Shown here: positions 50,797-58,918 of the stretch, one piece after another
Layout: each line of letters starts with the position of its first letter
How positions within the stretch are numbered: position 1 is the stretch's first letter
Origin: Archaeoglobus profundus DSM 5631
GTDB taxonomy: Archaea; Halobacteriota; Archaeoglobi; Archaeoglobales; Archaeoglobaceae
Assembly: GCF_000025285.1 (NCBI RefSeq)
Contig: NC_013741.1
Coordinates: forward strand, 682,001-746,000
Direction of reading: 5' to 3'
Length of the DNA stretch: 64,000 nucleotides
Program-made: the position numbers and the translations under genes
The notes under the pieces: generated by a model
What the model was told of the DNA's origin: nothing
The model's database searches: none
The model's input: the letters and a program-made list of their open reading frames with translations, nothing else

Positions 50797-51348
50797 TTGG
50801 GGGATAACGAAGTTAGCTTGGAGTATCTTAATGGGAATAGCCCAAAAATTAGAAACAAGTTTGTAGAGATCGCTCTCGACTACGAAAATGAATTCAGAGA
50901 GCACATTGAAGAATACAAAAATGCTGTCTTTCCGAGTGAAAAGCTGAGAATTCTCGAAGATGCTGTTGAGAAATTGATAAAATGCGTTGTTTATCTCAAA
51001 AAATCGATAACTGTTCAAGAATCAAAGGAGAATTTCATTAAGGAGCTTGAAAGTGTTTTCGATAGGGAAAACGATGTCAGAAGTGCAATTGTAATGTCTA
51101 TTTTCGCTAGGAGACACGAAAAACCTGCAGATCTTAGAGCTATTGCGAGATGGGTATATGGAACCGATGACAAAAACGCTGTAGATCATGTCAGAAGGGT
51201 CGTTAAGGCATTCGTAGAATTTGGAGTTCTCGAAGTTGCTGAAGAAAATCCGCTCAAGGTTTTACCAAATCCGCTCTACGCAAGTCTCATCAGAAAGCGG
51301 TTCTTAGCCGGGATTTACGAAGCTGCCGAAACTTTGATCGTGAGGTGA
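50797..51348 (+). CDS. Winged-helix-like protein upstream of the ATPase
   Basis: 183 residues from a TTG behind GGAGGTG. Helical N-terminal half; the C-terminal half (RSAIVMSIFARRHEKPADLRAIARWVYGTDDKNAVDHVRRVVKAFVEFGVLEV) looks like a winged helix. It overlaps the ATPase by four bases, so it may be its regulator or DNA adaptor. Confidence 0.55.
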   Translation: MGDNEVSLEYLNGNSPKIRNKFVEIALDYENEFREHIEEYKNAVFPSEKLRILEDAVEKLIKCVVYLKKSITVQESKENFIKELESVFDRENDVRSAIVMSIFARRHEKPADLRAIARWVYGTDDKNAVDHVRRVVKAFVEFGVLEVAEENPLKVLPNPLYASLIRKRFLAGIYEAAETLIVR

Positions 51349-52595
51349 TATCTGTGCTGTCTGCGACTTTTAGGAGGTATTACGGAGAACATAGAGGTGT
51401 TAAAGTCAAAATAAAGGACAAAACGAGAGAATTGGGAGAGCTTGCTGTCGGGATCAACAAAAAAGGGAAATTCGTCACAGTATCAAGCAAAGTCAAGCAT
51501 AGGGCTATTGTCGGAGTTACAGGAGCAGGAAAAACAACCCTTGCTCAGACTCTTAAAGAGGTCGATTACGCAAGGGGCAGGAAAGTCGTAGAAATTGAAC
51601 CGAGCTTAGAGGCAAAGTGTGAAGGTATTTTCATGAATCTACCAAATGACGATCCAGAAATGATTAAAGTCCTGAAAAATGAATTCGATCTTGAGCCTAA
51701 GCCGATTAGAACAATCGCATATACTCCAAACACACCGCAATATCAGAAATTTGTCGAGAAGTATCCAGAGGCTGAAAAGTTCTTCAAGCCGATAAAGCTC
51801 ACCGAAGATGAGTTGCTTAATCTTATCCCGAAGATTCTTCCGAGCGGTCCAGTAGAGAGACTACTGCTCACAGCATATCTGCAGGATGCTGGAAGTTTAG
51901 AAGAGCTCAAAGATGTTCTCGAAGGAGAAGATGTTCCCGGATATATGAAAGCTACAGCCCAAAAGATTCTCTACATAGCCAACCTGAATCTTATTTCAGA
52001 TGAGGGTTACAGCCTGAGAGAAGTTCTGAGTGGAGATTACATCAGCATAATTACTTTCGCATTCGTTGACGATCCCCTAGACCGTTTCGTCTGCTCGCTG
52101 ATTTATCTCAGCGCCATCTATGAGACTTGGAAGGATATGCCACATGATCGTATTTTGAGCTTCTTCGTTGCAGATGCCAACCTCTTTGCTCCAAGCCGTA
52201 GCAAAGACTTGCTTGACAGCTTGTCAAGATACCAGACAAGAGCGAGAGCTCAGCTTCAGATCTATGCAAGGATAAGCAGAGCCCAGCATTTGGCTTGGAC
52301 TCTCGACTTCCAGAGTTGGCAGGATATAGATGAGGTCGTTAAGGAACAGATGACTGAGCGGTTCTTTAAGAGAAGCTGGTCTGAAGAGATTGCGAAAATG
52401 CTTGGAATCGAGCCGCATGAGCTTAGACGATTGGGCAAGTCCTACGCTTACTTTCACAACATGCTGACATGCCAAAAAATCATGGTTCGTCCTCCGATGA
52501 GCCGGAAGGCAAGGGAAGGCCAATTCACTCCGGTTGATTTTGTAAAAGAGTTTAGGAGGTTTGAGAAATATGAGGATACTTTTGATATTGTTTAG
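51345..52595 (+). CDS. HerA/VirB4-like P-loop ATPase
   Basis: 416 residues, GTG start. Walker A is AIVGVTGAGKTTLAQTL (residues 54-70) and Walker B the hydrophobic strand RILSFFVADANLF near 265-277, followed by SLSRYQTRARAQLQIYARIS, a sensor-type motif as in FtsK/HerA/VirB4 pumps. It lacks membrane helices. Such ATPases drive DNA translocation or assembly of pili and membrane complexes; with the membrane genes around it, it probably powers the element's transfer or particle assembly. Confidence 0.75.
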   Translation: MISVLSATFRRYYGEHRGVKVKIKDKTRELGELAVGINKKGKFVTVSSKVKHRAIVGVTGAGKTTLAQTLKEVDYARGRKVVEIEPSLEAKCEGIFMNLPNDDPEMIKVLKNEFDLEPKPIRTIAYTPNTPQYQKFVEKYPEAEKFFKPIKLTEDELLNLIPKILPSGPVERLLLTAYLQDAGSLEELKDVLEGEDVPGYMKATAQKILYIANLNLISDEGYSLREVLSGDYISIITFAFVDDPLDRFVCSLIYLSAIYETWKDMPHDRILSFFVADANLFAPSRSKDLLDSLSRYQTRARAQLQIYARISRAQHLAWTLDFQSWQDIDEVVKEQMTERFFKRSWSEEIAKMLGIEPHELRRLGKSYAYFHNMLTCQKIMVRPPMSRKAREGQFTPVDFVKEFRRFEKYEDTFDIV

Positions 52596-53355
52596 CTTGC
52601 TTATGTTGGTTGGTTTAGCGGTTGCAGGGAACGTCACGGTAAACGAGACGGCAGTCAATCAGACTCTGAATCAGACGAATCTAAATCTGAGCATTAACGT
52701 GACTCCGACACCAATTCCAACGCTTACTCCCGTTCCGACACCTACACCGACACCAACTCCGACACCGGCAAATCAAACGAACATGACTCTTGAAGAGCTT
52801 GTGAAAGTCCTTCAGAAGCAGGTTGAGGACTTGAGGAAGCAGAATGAAATCTTAAGGGAGGAAATTAAGAAGCTGAGGGAAGAAAACAAGAGGCTTAAGG
52901 AGAAGCTTGCAAAGCTTGAAAGGAGACCGATAACTTGGGAAGACGTAGAAAACAAGGTGGATGAGTATTACGTTCAGTTCACCTATTGGACAGGATGGCT
53001 TTGGCCCATACTGACGTTTTATCTGATCTTACGTTACAGGAAGCCGGCCATCGAGACCGAAGAGGAGAGGATTCAGGAAGCCGTTGAGAAGATCGTCAGG
53101 GAGAAGCAGAGGGAATGGTTCTGCTATCAGGTCCGGAAAAAGGGAATCGAGACGGTTGCAGAAGATGATACGGAGCTTGCAATATTCAGAAGCCTGGGCA
53201 TCTACACAATCGGAGATCTACTGTCAAAGAGCGATGAGGAACTGATAGAAGCATTCAAGGAGAAGTATAAGCCGACCGCCGATCTGCTTGAGCATTTCAA
53301 GAACAGGCTTAAGGAGATTAAGGAAAAGCTGAAGGAGGTTGATAGCGATGCCTGA
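52570..53355 (+). CDS. Stalk-like secreted/membrane protein with Thr-Pro linker and coiled coil
   Basis: 261 residues (ATG; a TTG at 52561 is also in frame). Signal peptide MRILLILFSLLMLVGLAVAG, an Asn-Gln-Thr-rich stretch with possible N-glycan sites, a Pro-Thr repeat linker (residues 42-67), a coiled coil of about 45 residues (VLQKQVEDLRKQNEILREEI...), one membrane helix (WTGWLWPILTFYLILRY), then a cytoplasmic part with a helix-hairpin-helix-like SLGIYTIGDLLSKSDEEL. The layout spans the membrane with a rigid outside stalk. Confidence 0.7.
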   Translation: MRILLILFSLLMLVGLAVAGNVTVNETAVNQTLNQTNLNLSINVTPTPIPTLTPVPTPTPTPTPTPANQTNMTLEELVKVLQKQVEDLRKQNEILREEIKKLREENKRLKEKLAKLERRPITWEDVENKVDEYYVQFTYWTGWLWPILTFYLILRYRKPAIETEEERIQEAVEKIVREKQREWFCYQVRKKGIETVAEDDTELAIFRSLGIYTIGDLLSKSDEELIEAFKEKYKPTADLLEHFKNRLKEIKEKLKEVDSDA

Positions 53356-53563
53356 TCCGTTCAGCGTTTGTTTTACTGTTGTCAAGGTTACAGGGTTCCT
53401 GCTTGCGTTGACAGCTATGGGTTACTTGATTTTTGACAATTTATTCCTTAGACAGCTCGGCAGAAGAACAGTGATCAGACTCGTTATAGATGGGAAGGTC
53501 AGCAAGAGGGAGATAGTCAGGCTGTTGGAGGAGAGAGGCTATAAAGTTGTGAGGTGGAAGTAA
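53348..53563 (+). CDS. Small membrane protein f
   Basis: 71 residues from ATG, overlapping the previous gene by 8 bp. One helix (VVKVTGFLLALTAMGYLIF), then a basic cytoplasmic part (RRTVIRLVIDGKVSKREIVRLLEERGYKVV). It is the last gene of the long operon. Confidence 0.6.
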   Translation: MPDPFSVCFTVVKVTGFLLALTAMGYLIFDNLFLRQLGRRTVIRLVIDGKVSKREIVRLLEERGYKVVRWK

Positions 53564-53830
53564 TGAACTAGTTTGATCTTTAGCTGATTGGAATAGTTGC
53601 CAGTAGAGTATTCTTTGGTAATCTTGCGTACGATGTAGTTAAATCAGCCGTTAAAAAACTGTATAAGTCCAAAAATTTCTATTTTTTAGTCCTTTTAACC
53701 TAAATACTACTACCTAACGCTATAAGTCCAGCAATAACCTCAAACCCTGGCGTTTTAACCTCCTTTGGTACGGTGATATTTATTTATAATCCTTCCCTTC
53801 TTTTTAAGTAATGCTATCTATTAAACTTTT

Positions 53831-53851
53831 GAGTCAAGTTTTTCTTGACTC
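53831..53851. promoter_or_regulatory. GAGTCAAG palindrome, copy 4, at the integrase promoter
   Basis: Arms GAGTCAAG and CTTGACTC around TTTTT in the 334-bp gap before the integrase. A TATA-like cttatatt at 53866-53873 begins 15 bp downstream, and the GTG start at 53898 lies at the predicted transcript start. The rest of the gap (53564-53830) shows no gene. Confidence 0.8.
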
Positions 53852-53897
53852 AGAAATTATAATACCTTATATTTAGTAATAATAAACCCATGAAAGG

Positions 53898-54845
53898 GTG
53901 AAAATAGAGTTGGAGATAGACGAGAAGTTGCTGAAAAAGGCAGTGGAACACGGAATAGACTTAAAAACGTTCTTAGAAGTGAAACTATACGACTTCCTAA
54001 CAGGAAAAGAGGAATTCTACGATCCAAAGCCCTTGAAATATGAAGAACTCAAGGAAGACTTTGAGAGATGGCTTAAAGATAAAATTAGCCTCGAAACAGC
54101 GGAGAGATACCTCCACATTCTGAAGGGATTAGACGGGATTACACCCAAGTCCTTGATCCAGTTGTACAAGAGCAGACCAGCTAACAACGTTGCCAAGGCT
54201 ATTCGAAATCTGGTGAATTACTTAGAGGAGAAGAAGCTAATCAGCCACGAAACCGCTAAAGAGATAAGAAAGGCTGTTCCCATCAAAAAGGGTAAGGGTG
54301 ACAAGATAATACCTACCGATGAGGACGTTAGAGAAGGTTTTGAGTATTACAAGAGGAACCTAGCGGAGGAGTATTACTTAGTGGCGTTAATAATAGCCTT
54401 CAGCGGTGCCAGATTGAGGCACGTCCTCAGGATGCTCGAAGAATGGGATCCCACGTATCTCGTGTATACGGACGATTTTGCAAGGTACGAAATAGGACAC
54501 TTGACAATGGGTCATAAAGAGGGATTCTGGATATATATGCCCACTTGGCTTGCAAAGAAGATTAGGAGAATGAAATTATCGGAAGAAACGGTAAAAACAA
54601 AGAAGATAACGTATAAAGCCAAAAGTGGACGACTCGTAACGTCAAAGTACATCAGAAAGTGGTTTAATAACGTCCTCGCAGACTTTGAGAAAGATAAAGA
54701 CGTTAGGAGCTTCATAATGGGTCGTCCCGGCGATATTGGTAAATCGGTAGAGGGTGAATACTATTTGGAACTCCTACGTCGGGCAGATAAAGTATATCCA
54801 CTCGTAATGAAGAGAATAGAAGAGATTTTGAGCGGTTTATTCTAA
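53898..54845 (+). CDS. int: SSV-type tyrosine integrase
   Basis: 315 residues, GTG start. An N-terminal SAM-like helical domain (about 40-125) and a catalytic domain: box I Arg in AFSGARLRHVLRMLEEW (near 172), the YIRKWFNNVL block near 251, second Arg in GRPGDIG and a nucleophile Tyr in GEYYLELLRRADKVYP (near 288). This is the archaeal integrase family of SSV, pNOB8 and Thermococcales elements. The gene is whole and not split by the attachment site, so it could act both in integration and excision. Confidence 0.9.
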   Translation: MKIELEIDEKLLKKAVEHGIDLKTFLEVKLYDFLTGKEEFYDPKPLKYEELKEDFERWLKDKISLETAERYLHILKGLDGITPKSLIQLYKSRPANNVAKAIRNLVNYLEEKKLISHETAKEIRKAVPIKKGKGDKIIPTDEDVREGFEYYKRNLAEEYYLVALIIAFSGARLRHVLRMLEEWDPTYLVYTDDFARYEIGHLTMGHKEGFWIYMPTWLAKKIRRMKLSEETVKTKKITYKAKSGRLVTSKYIRKWFNNVLADFEKDKDVRSFIMGRPGDIGKSVEGEYYLELLRRADKVYPLVMKRIEEILSGLF

Positions 54846-54925
54846 GCTCTATTTTTATCAAATTTTTATGTATTTTTCGTCTCGTGCGAAATTCGAGGTT
54901 GGGAAGTCTTATAACACCCCCCAAT

Positions 54926-55045
54926 TTGTGGTCACAAAAAGTCGATTGGACCAAATTCTAAGCCTGTTATATAACTTGTGGACACAACAATCTGGAGGAC
55001 GTCCGCTTGTGGTCACAACCGCAGGTCCTGTAATTGTGGACACAA
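54926..55045. repeat. Iteron-like cluster 2a: four TTGTG-N2-CACAA palindromes
   Basis: Sites at 54926-54937, 54976-54987, 55007-55018 and 55034-55045. The 40 bp at 55006-55045 match the reverse complement of 37376-37415 with one difference, and the two spacers between the last three sites (19 and 15 bp) are the same lengths as in cluster 1 read backwards. The last site lies next to and slightly before the end of the RelE-like gene. Confidence 0.9.
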
Positions 55046-55047
55046 CT

Positions 55048-55311
55048 TTACCTGTAACCTCTACCTCTCCTAAAAGCTTCTACCACGTAAACAGTATTAC
55101 CTTCAACGAAATATTCGAATCGGAAATCTCCGACTCTCAATCGATACATGGTTTTATCTCTACCTTTTAACTTCTTTATGTCCGCACCGGGATGAGGAGT
55201 AAAAGGATCTTCTTTTAACCTTCTTAAAGCTTCAACACATCTTCTTCTGTCTTCTTCGGATAACTTGTCTAAAAATTTGGCTACGTCAGGATGGATCAAA
55301 ACCGAGAACAT
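55048..55311 (-). CDS. RelE-like toxin
   Basis: 87 residues of the ParE/RelE fold: MFSVLIHPDVAKFLDKLSEEDRRRCVEALRRLKEDPF, KLKGRDKTMYRLRVGDFRFEYFVEGNTVYVVEAFRRGRGYR, with the usual basic and aromatic C-terminal residues. It follows directly after its partner gene. Likely an mRNA interferase stabilising the element; it looks whole. Confidence 0.88.
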   Translation of the reverse strand: MFSVLIHPDVAKFLDKLSEEDRRRCVEALRRLKEDPFTPHPGADIKKLKGRDKTMYRLRVGDFRFEYFVEGNTVYVVEAFRRGRGYR

Positions 55312-55518
55312 TCAAAGACCTCTCGAAGATGCGTAATCTTCAAGGTCTATAAACTTCTCCTTATCTCTTTGAAGCTTCTCCCATTTTTCGTCAATATAAT
55401 CCTCAAGCTCCTCGTAAGTTTCTACTAATCTTTTTATTACATCGTTAAGCGTTTCTCCTTCTCTTCTGATCCTTTCCAACTTTTCTACTACATCCTTGTT
55501 AAGCGTAACCGTAACCAT
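55312..55518 (-). CDS. RelB/VapB-like antitoxin
   Basis: 68 residues: MVTVTLNKDVVEKLERIRREGETLNDVIKRLVETYEELEDY (strand-helix-helix, ribbon-helix-helix DNA-binding type) and an acidic helical tail that would wrap the toxin. Its stop abuts the toxin ATG. It probably represses the pair through sites upstream, where cluster 2b begins 34 bp away. Confidence 0.83.
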   Translation of the reverse strand: MVTVTLNKDVVEKLERIRREGETLNDVIKRLVETYEELEDYIDEKWEKLQRDKEKFIDLEDYASSRGL

Positions 55519-55551
55519 AAGGTAACCTAATCAACGCAAAAATTTAAGACT

Positions 55552-55649
55552 TTGTGTCCACAGGTCGGTACCTGCGGATCTTCTTTGTGGTCACAATTGC
55601 AGGTCCGATGATTGTGACCACAGCATTACTAGTAATATTGTGACCACAA
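55552..55649. repeat. Iteron-like cluster 2b, ending at attR
   Basis: Four more sites: 55552-55563 and 55612-55623 (one changed base each), 55585-55596 and 55638-55649. The last ends one base before the right attachment repeat. The segment ggatcttctttgtg at 55576-55589 also occurs reversed in cluster 1. No gene is seen between 55519 and 55743. Confidence 0.88.
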
Positions 55650-55650
55650 C

Positions 55651-55693
55651 CCTCCCGAGCCCGTTGCCCGGGTTCAAATCCCGGCGGCCGCAT
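55651..55693 (+). repeat. attR: 43-bp copy of the tRNA-Gly 3' half
   Basis: Identical in all 43 positions to 32155-32197. It has the T arm and acceptor 3' strand but no 5' half, so it is not a tRNA gene. It marks the right edge of the element. Confidence 0.95.
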
Positions 55694-55743
55694 CTATTGT
55701 TTCACCAAAACCAATATCAACAATACTGACCTACACAATTAAA

Positions 55744-57588
55744 GTGGTAACCTTCGGCGTAGACATCGTCGGGAATAACAGATATGCGTTGTTCGTGCTT
55801 GAGCATGAGGATGAAAAGATAGTTTCAAAGATAAAGCTCTTCAGACTTATCAGAAGGTACAAACCCGAGATTGTAGCAGTTGATAATGTCTTCGAATTGT
55901 TTGATTCGAAGGAAGAGCTCGTAACGTTTTTGAGACAGGCTCCTTCAACAACCAAGCTTGTTCAAGTCGCTGGAAAGTATCCCCTCCCCGTGCTAGCTAA
56001 AAGGTTTGGGCTAACGATAAATCCAAGAAACCCGGTTGATGAAGCAAAAGCCTGCGCGTACTTGGCAAAACTTGGGGTTGGTGAAGAAGTCTCTGTATTC
56101 ATGGACAGAACGATAATAACAGTTTCAAGAAACAGAAGTCTTGGAAGGGGTGGTTGGAGGCAGAAGAAGTACAAGAGGAAGGTACATAACTCCGTAAGGC
56201 AGGTTTTCAACGAGATAAAAAGCAAGCTCGATGAGCTTGGCTTAGAGTACGTTGAGAGTGTCAAAAGCGGTTACGGTGGAATCTCGAAGGGAGTTCTTGT
56301 TGTAAACGCACCTAAAAGCTCGATTCCAATAAACTCCTTCAGATTTGGAGATGTTCAAGTGAAGGTTGAAGCTGTTGAGAAGGAAAAGATAGAATTCATT
56401 CCACTGAGAAAGTCCAAGCCTTTCGTTATAGTTGGAATAGATCCTGGAACTACGACGGCTGTTGCAATGGTAGACTTAAACGGGAATTTCTTAGATGTAA
56501 AGAGTAAGAAGGGATGGAGTTACGGTGAGATCATCGATTATATAACGTCTGTAGGAAAGCCCGTTGTCGTTGCAACTGACAAATCCAATCCGCCGGAACT
56601 AGTCCTAAAGCTTAAAGCTTCATTTAATGCCGTTTTATGGACTCCCAGAGAGGATATGAGTGTTGAGAAGAAGAGACAGATAACATCGGGCTACTGCTAC
56701 TTAAACGACCATGAGAGGGATGCAATAGCTGTAGCCATATCCGCCTACAACACTTTCAAGAACAAGATAAAGAATATTGAGAAGAGAGTTCCTGCCGGAT
56801 TGGATGTAGACTTTGTTAAAGCCGAAGTTATAAGGGGTAATTCTCTAAAGAATATCATAGACAAGGAGAAAGAGAAAAAAGAAGAGAAAGTCGAGAAGAA
56901 AGAAAAAGTTGTAACTCCAACAATGAACCTTAAGATAATTGAAGAGCTTAGAGAGGAGAATGAACTTCTCAGAAGGAAGGTAAAAGAGTTGAGTGAAAAA
57001 ATTGAGAAGTTGAGAAGTAAGATAGTTGAGATGTCCAAAGAAAGCTACGAGAGAATTAGAAGAGACAACTTGGTCAGGTCTTTGCAGAGTGAAATAGTAG
57101 AGCTAAGAAAGGCTCTAAAAGAGAGAGATAAAAGAATTGAAGAGCTTGAAAAGGAGATCGAGAGAATTAGAAAGATGAAGTTATTGGAATTTAAGGGATG
57201 GATGGAGGTAAAGGTTCTCAGAAAATTCACGAAAGAAGAAATAGACAAGCTTGAAAGAGAACTTGGAATAAATAAAGGAGATGTAGTGTTAATACGTGAT
57301 GCAAGCTGCGGTGGTAAGAGTAACGCTGAGTACCTCTGCGAGAAAAGAATTAAAGCTGTCATAGTTAAGAATGAGATGTCCCACTTGGCAAAGTCGATTT
57401 TAGAGGAGAGGGAGATCCCCGTCATATCTGCAGATGAAATAGACATTATTGAAAGCGAGACTTTTGCCTTAGTTAACGCTGAAAGCTTTGAAAGAGTTTA
57501 CAGGACCAAAGTTGAAGAAATAAGGAAGAAAAAGCTCGATAAAATCGAGGAGTTGTTCGTAGAGTATAGAATGCGTAGAAAGTTTTAA
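55744..57588 (+). CDS. DUF460 RNase H-fold protein with coiled coil
   Basis: 614 residues, GTG start. The core has an RNase H/RuvC-like fold (FGVDIVGNNRYALFVLE at the start; IVGIDPGTTTAVAMVDLNGNFLDVKS near 227; NDHERDAIAVAISAY near 323), which matches archaeal DUF460. A Lys/Glu-rich coiled coil of about 110 residues follows and then a C-terminal alpha/beta domain. The two Asp/Glu-bearing motifs suggest a working nuclease. First host gene right of the element. Confidence 0.8.
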   Translation: MVTFGVDIVGNNRYALFVLEHEDEKIVSKIKLFRLIRRYKPEIVAVDNVFELFDSKEELVTFLRQAPSTTKLVQVAGKYPLPVLAKRFGLTINPRNPVDEAKACAYLAKLGVGEEVSVFMDRTIITVSRNRSLGRGGWRQKKYKRKVHNSVRQVFNEIKSKLDELGLEYVESVKSGYGGISKGVLVVNAPKSSIPINSFRFGDVQVKVEAVEKEKIEFIPLRKSKPFVIVGIDPGTTTAVAMVDLNGNFLDVKSKKGWSYGEIIDYITSVGKPVVVATDKSNPPELVLKLKASFNAVLWTPREDMSVEKKRQITSGYCYLNDHERDAIAVAISAYNTFKNKIKNIEKRVPAGLDVDFVKAEVIRGNSLKNIIDKEKEKKEEKVEKKEKVVTPTMNLKIIEELREENELLRRKVKELSEKIEKLRSKIVEMSKESYERIRRDNLVRSLQSEIVELRKALKERDKRIEELEKEIERIRKMKLLEFKGWMEVKVLRKFTKEEIDKLERELGINKGDVVLIRDASCGGKSNAEYLCEKRIKAVIVKNEMSHLAKSILEEREIPVISADEIDIIESETFALVNAESFERVYRTKVEEIRKKKLDKIEELFVEYRMRRKF

Positions 57589-57612
57589 AATCCTCTTGAG
57601 AACTTCCTGAGG

Positions 57613-58362
57613 ATGCTGATAGTGATATCATCACTTCTAATGTTGGCATTCATAGTTAGCAAGAAGAGGTTTGTGGGCTTTATCGCTTGGCTTCTAACAG
57701 GCTTAGCATTCTTTCAAAATGTACCATACTTTCTCGAAATCAAAGATTACTTTAACGTCACGGTGTTTACGCTAGCCTTTCTCTTCTTCTCCCTGTTGGG
57801 ATACACCACCTTGAAAGGAAACTTAGATGTAATGGTCGAAACGACGAGATTTTCCTTACTCGCTATAGCATTTTACTTTCCATTTGAACTGTACGAACCT
57901 CTTAGAATAGCTCTAATAAAAATTGTAACTGATCAAACACTTATTTTGGGCAAACTTCTCGGTTTTGAGTTTAATAGATTGAGCTGGAATGAAATTACGC
58001 TTAACGGTAAGGGTGTCGAAATAATACTGCCGTGCACAGGTATAGAGAGTATGGCTCTATTTGCTGGGGCTTGTTTTGGCGTCAGAGCTGATTTAAGCAG
58101 AAAGGTAAAGGCATTTTTGGTTTCTGTTCCAGTTATATACGTTCTAAACCTGTTCAGGAACGTTTTTGTGCTCGCATCTTACGGATATAGCTGGTTTGGT
58201 GAAAACAGCTTCTACATTGCACACCATATTGTGGCGAAATTTTTAGCATTGATATCGCTCATAGTCATAACACTTTTAGTCTTCAGGGAACTGCCAGAAC
58301 TCGAAAACTTGATAGTCAATCTAAAGAGGGAAGTTGAGAAGGTGATTAGAAATGATCGTTAA
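57613..58362 (+). CDS. artA: Archaeosortase A
   Basis: Membrane transpeptidase that removes a C-terminal PGF-type signal from S-layer and other surface proteins and joins them to lipid. Seven or eight helices; catalytic Cys in ILPCTGIESMALFAGACFG (near 140), Arg in LNLFRNVFVLASYG and His in YIAHHIVAKFLALI. It overlaps the next gene, a lipid decarboxylase, by 11 bp. That order gives context to the lipid anchor. Confidence 0.88.
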   Translation: MLIVISSLLMLAFIVSKKRFVGFIAWLLTGLAFFQNVPYFLEIKDYFNVTVFTLAFLFFSLLGYTTLKGNLDVMVETTRFSLLAIAFYFPFELYEPLRIALIKIVTDQTLILGKLLGFEFNRLSWNEITLNGKGVEIILPCTGIESMALFAGACFGVRADLSRKVKAFLVSVPVIYVLNLFRNVFVLASYGYSWFGENSFYIAHHIVAKFLALISLIVITLLVFRELPELENLIVNLKREVEKVIRNDR

Positions 58363-58918
58363 GCAGGGCTTAAAGTTTATCGCATTGGAATTTCTCTTAC
58401 TACCGTTAGCTCTTCTCAGCCCTTACTTACTGATAATCCTGCTACCTATAATAGCACTAACCATCCTATTCTTTCGAGATCCTGACAGAGGTATTGAGGA
58501 CGGGGTAGTTTCGCCAGCCGATGGGAAGATAGACTACGTTAATGATAGAAGACTTGAAATTTTCATGAGTATCTTTGATTGCCATGTAAATAGAAGTCCG
58601 GTTGATGGGATTGTTAGAAAAATTGTTTACAGTAAGGGATCAAAGCTTCCAGCTTTTATGAGGCATACCAATTCAGAGAGAAACGAGATATACATAGAGA
58701 CCGATCATGGAACATTTAAAGTTGTTCAGATTGCCGGTTTTCTTGCAAGAAGGATAATCTGCTTTGTCAAAGAGGGTGAAAGGGTTAGAAAGGGTGAAAA
58801 AATAGGTATGATTGTTATGGGTTCAAGAGTTGTAATTGAAATCCCTGAAGGCTTTAAGTTTGTTAAGAGAGTCGGTGATAGAGTAAAGGCTGGTGAGACG
58901 ATTGCAGTCAAGGCTTAG
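58352..58918 (+). CDS. asd: Archaetidylserine decarboxylase (PSD family)
   Basis: 188 residues. Phosphatidylserine decarboxylase-type proenzyme: VSPADGKIDYV near 50, FMSIFDCHVNRSPVDGIV near 70, and the self-cleavage site in IGMIVMGSRVVIEIPEG, where cleavage at Gly-Ser would make the pyruvoyl group. Two N-terminal membrane helices. It would turn archaetidylserine into archaetidylethanolamine, using the product of the next gene. Confidence 0.88.
   Translation: MIVKQGLKFIALEFLLLPLALLSPYLLIILLPIIALTILFFRDPDRGIEDGVVSPADGKIDYVNDRRLEIFMSIFDCHVNRSPVDGIVRKIVYSKGSKLPAFMRHTNSERNEIYIETDHGTFKVVQIAGFLARRIICFVKEGERVRKGEKIGMIVMGSRVVIEIPEGFKFVKRVGDRVKAGETIAVKA

Larger units (their letters stand above)
32155..55693. 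mobile_element. Integrated archaeal element, 23.5 kb, tRNA-Gly site, pT26-2-like
   Basis: The unit between the two 43-bp repeats is 23,496 bp long. It carries an SSV-type tyrosine integrase near its right end, an MCM helicase, many small regulators, a serine recombinase, two toxin/antitoxin pairs and one long operon of secreted and membrane proteins with a HerA/VirB4-like ATPase. No capsid, terminase or relaxase was recognised. The attachment repeats are identical and the genes look whole, so integration seems recent. Gene content resembles the pT26-2 family (plasmids and integrated elements of Thermococcales with relatives in other Euryarchaeota). That family link is from memory and needs comparison. 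Confidence 0.92.

Noticed and set aside
52693-52770. Tandem DNA repeat as a mobile or regulatory repeat
   Set aside because: The repeat encodes the Pro-Thr linker of the stalk-like protein and stays in frame.
55651-55693. Second tRNA-Gly gene
   Set aside because: Only the 3' half is present; it is the right attachment copy.
32155-55693. Calling the element a provirus
   Set aside because: No capsid, terminase or other virion protein could be recognised; the gene set fits a plasmid-like integrative element better.
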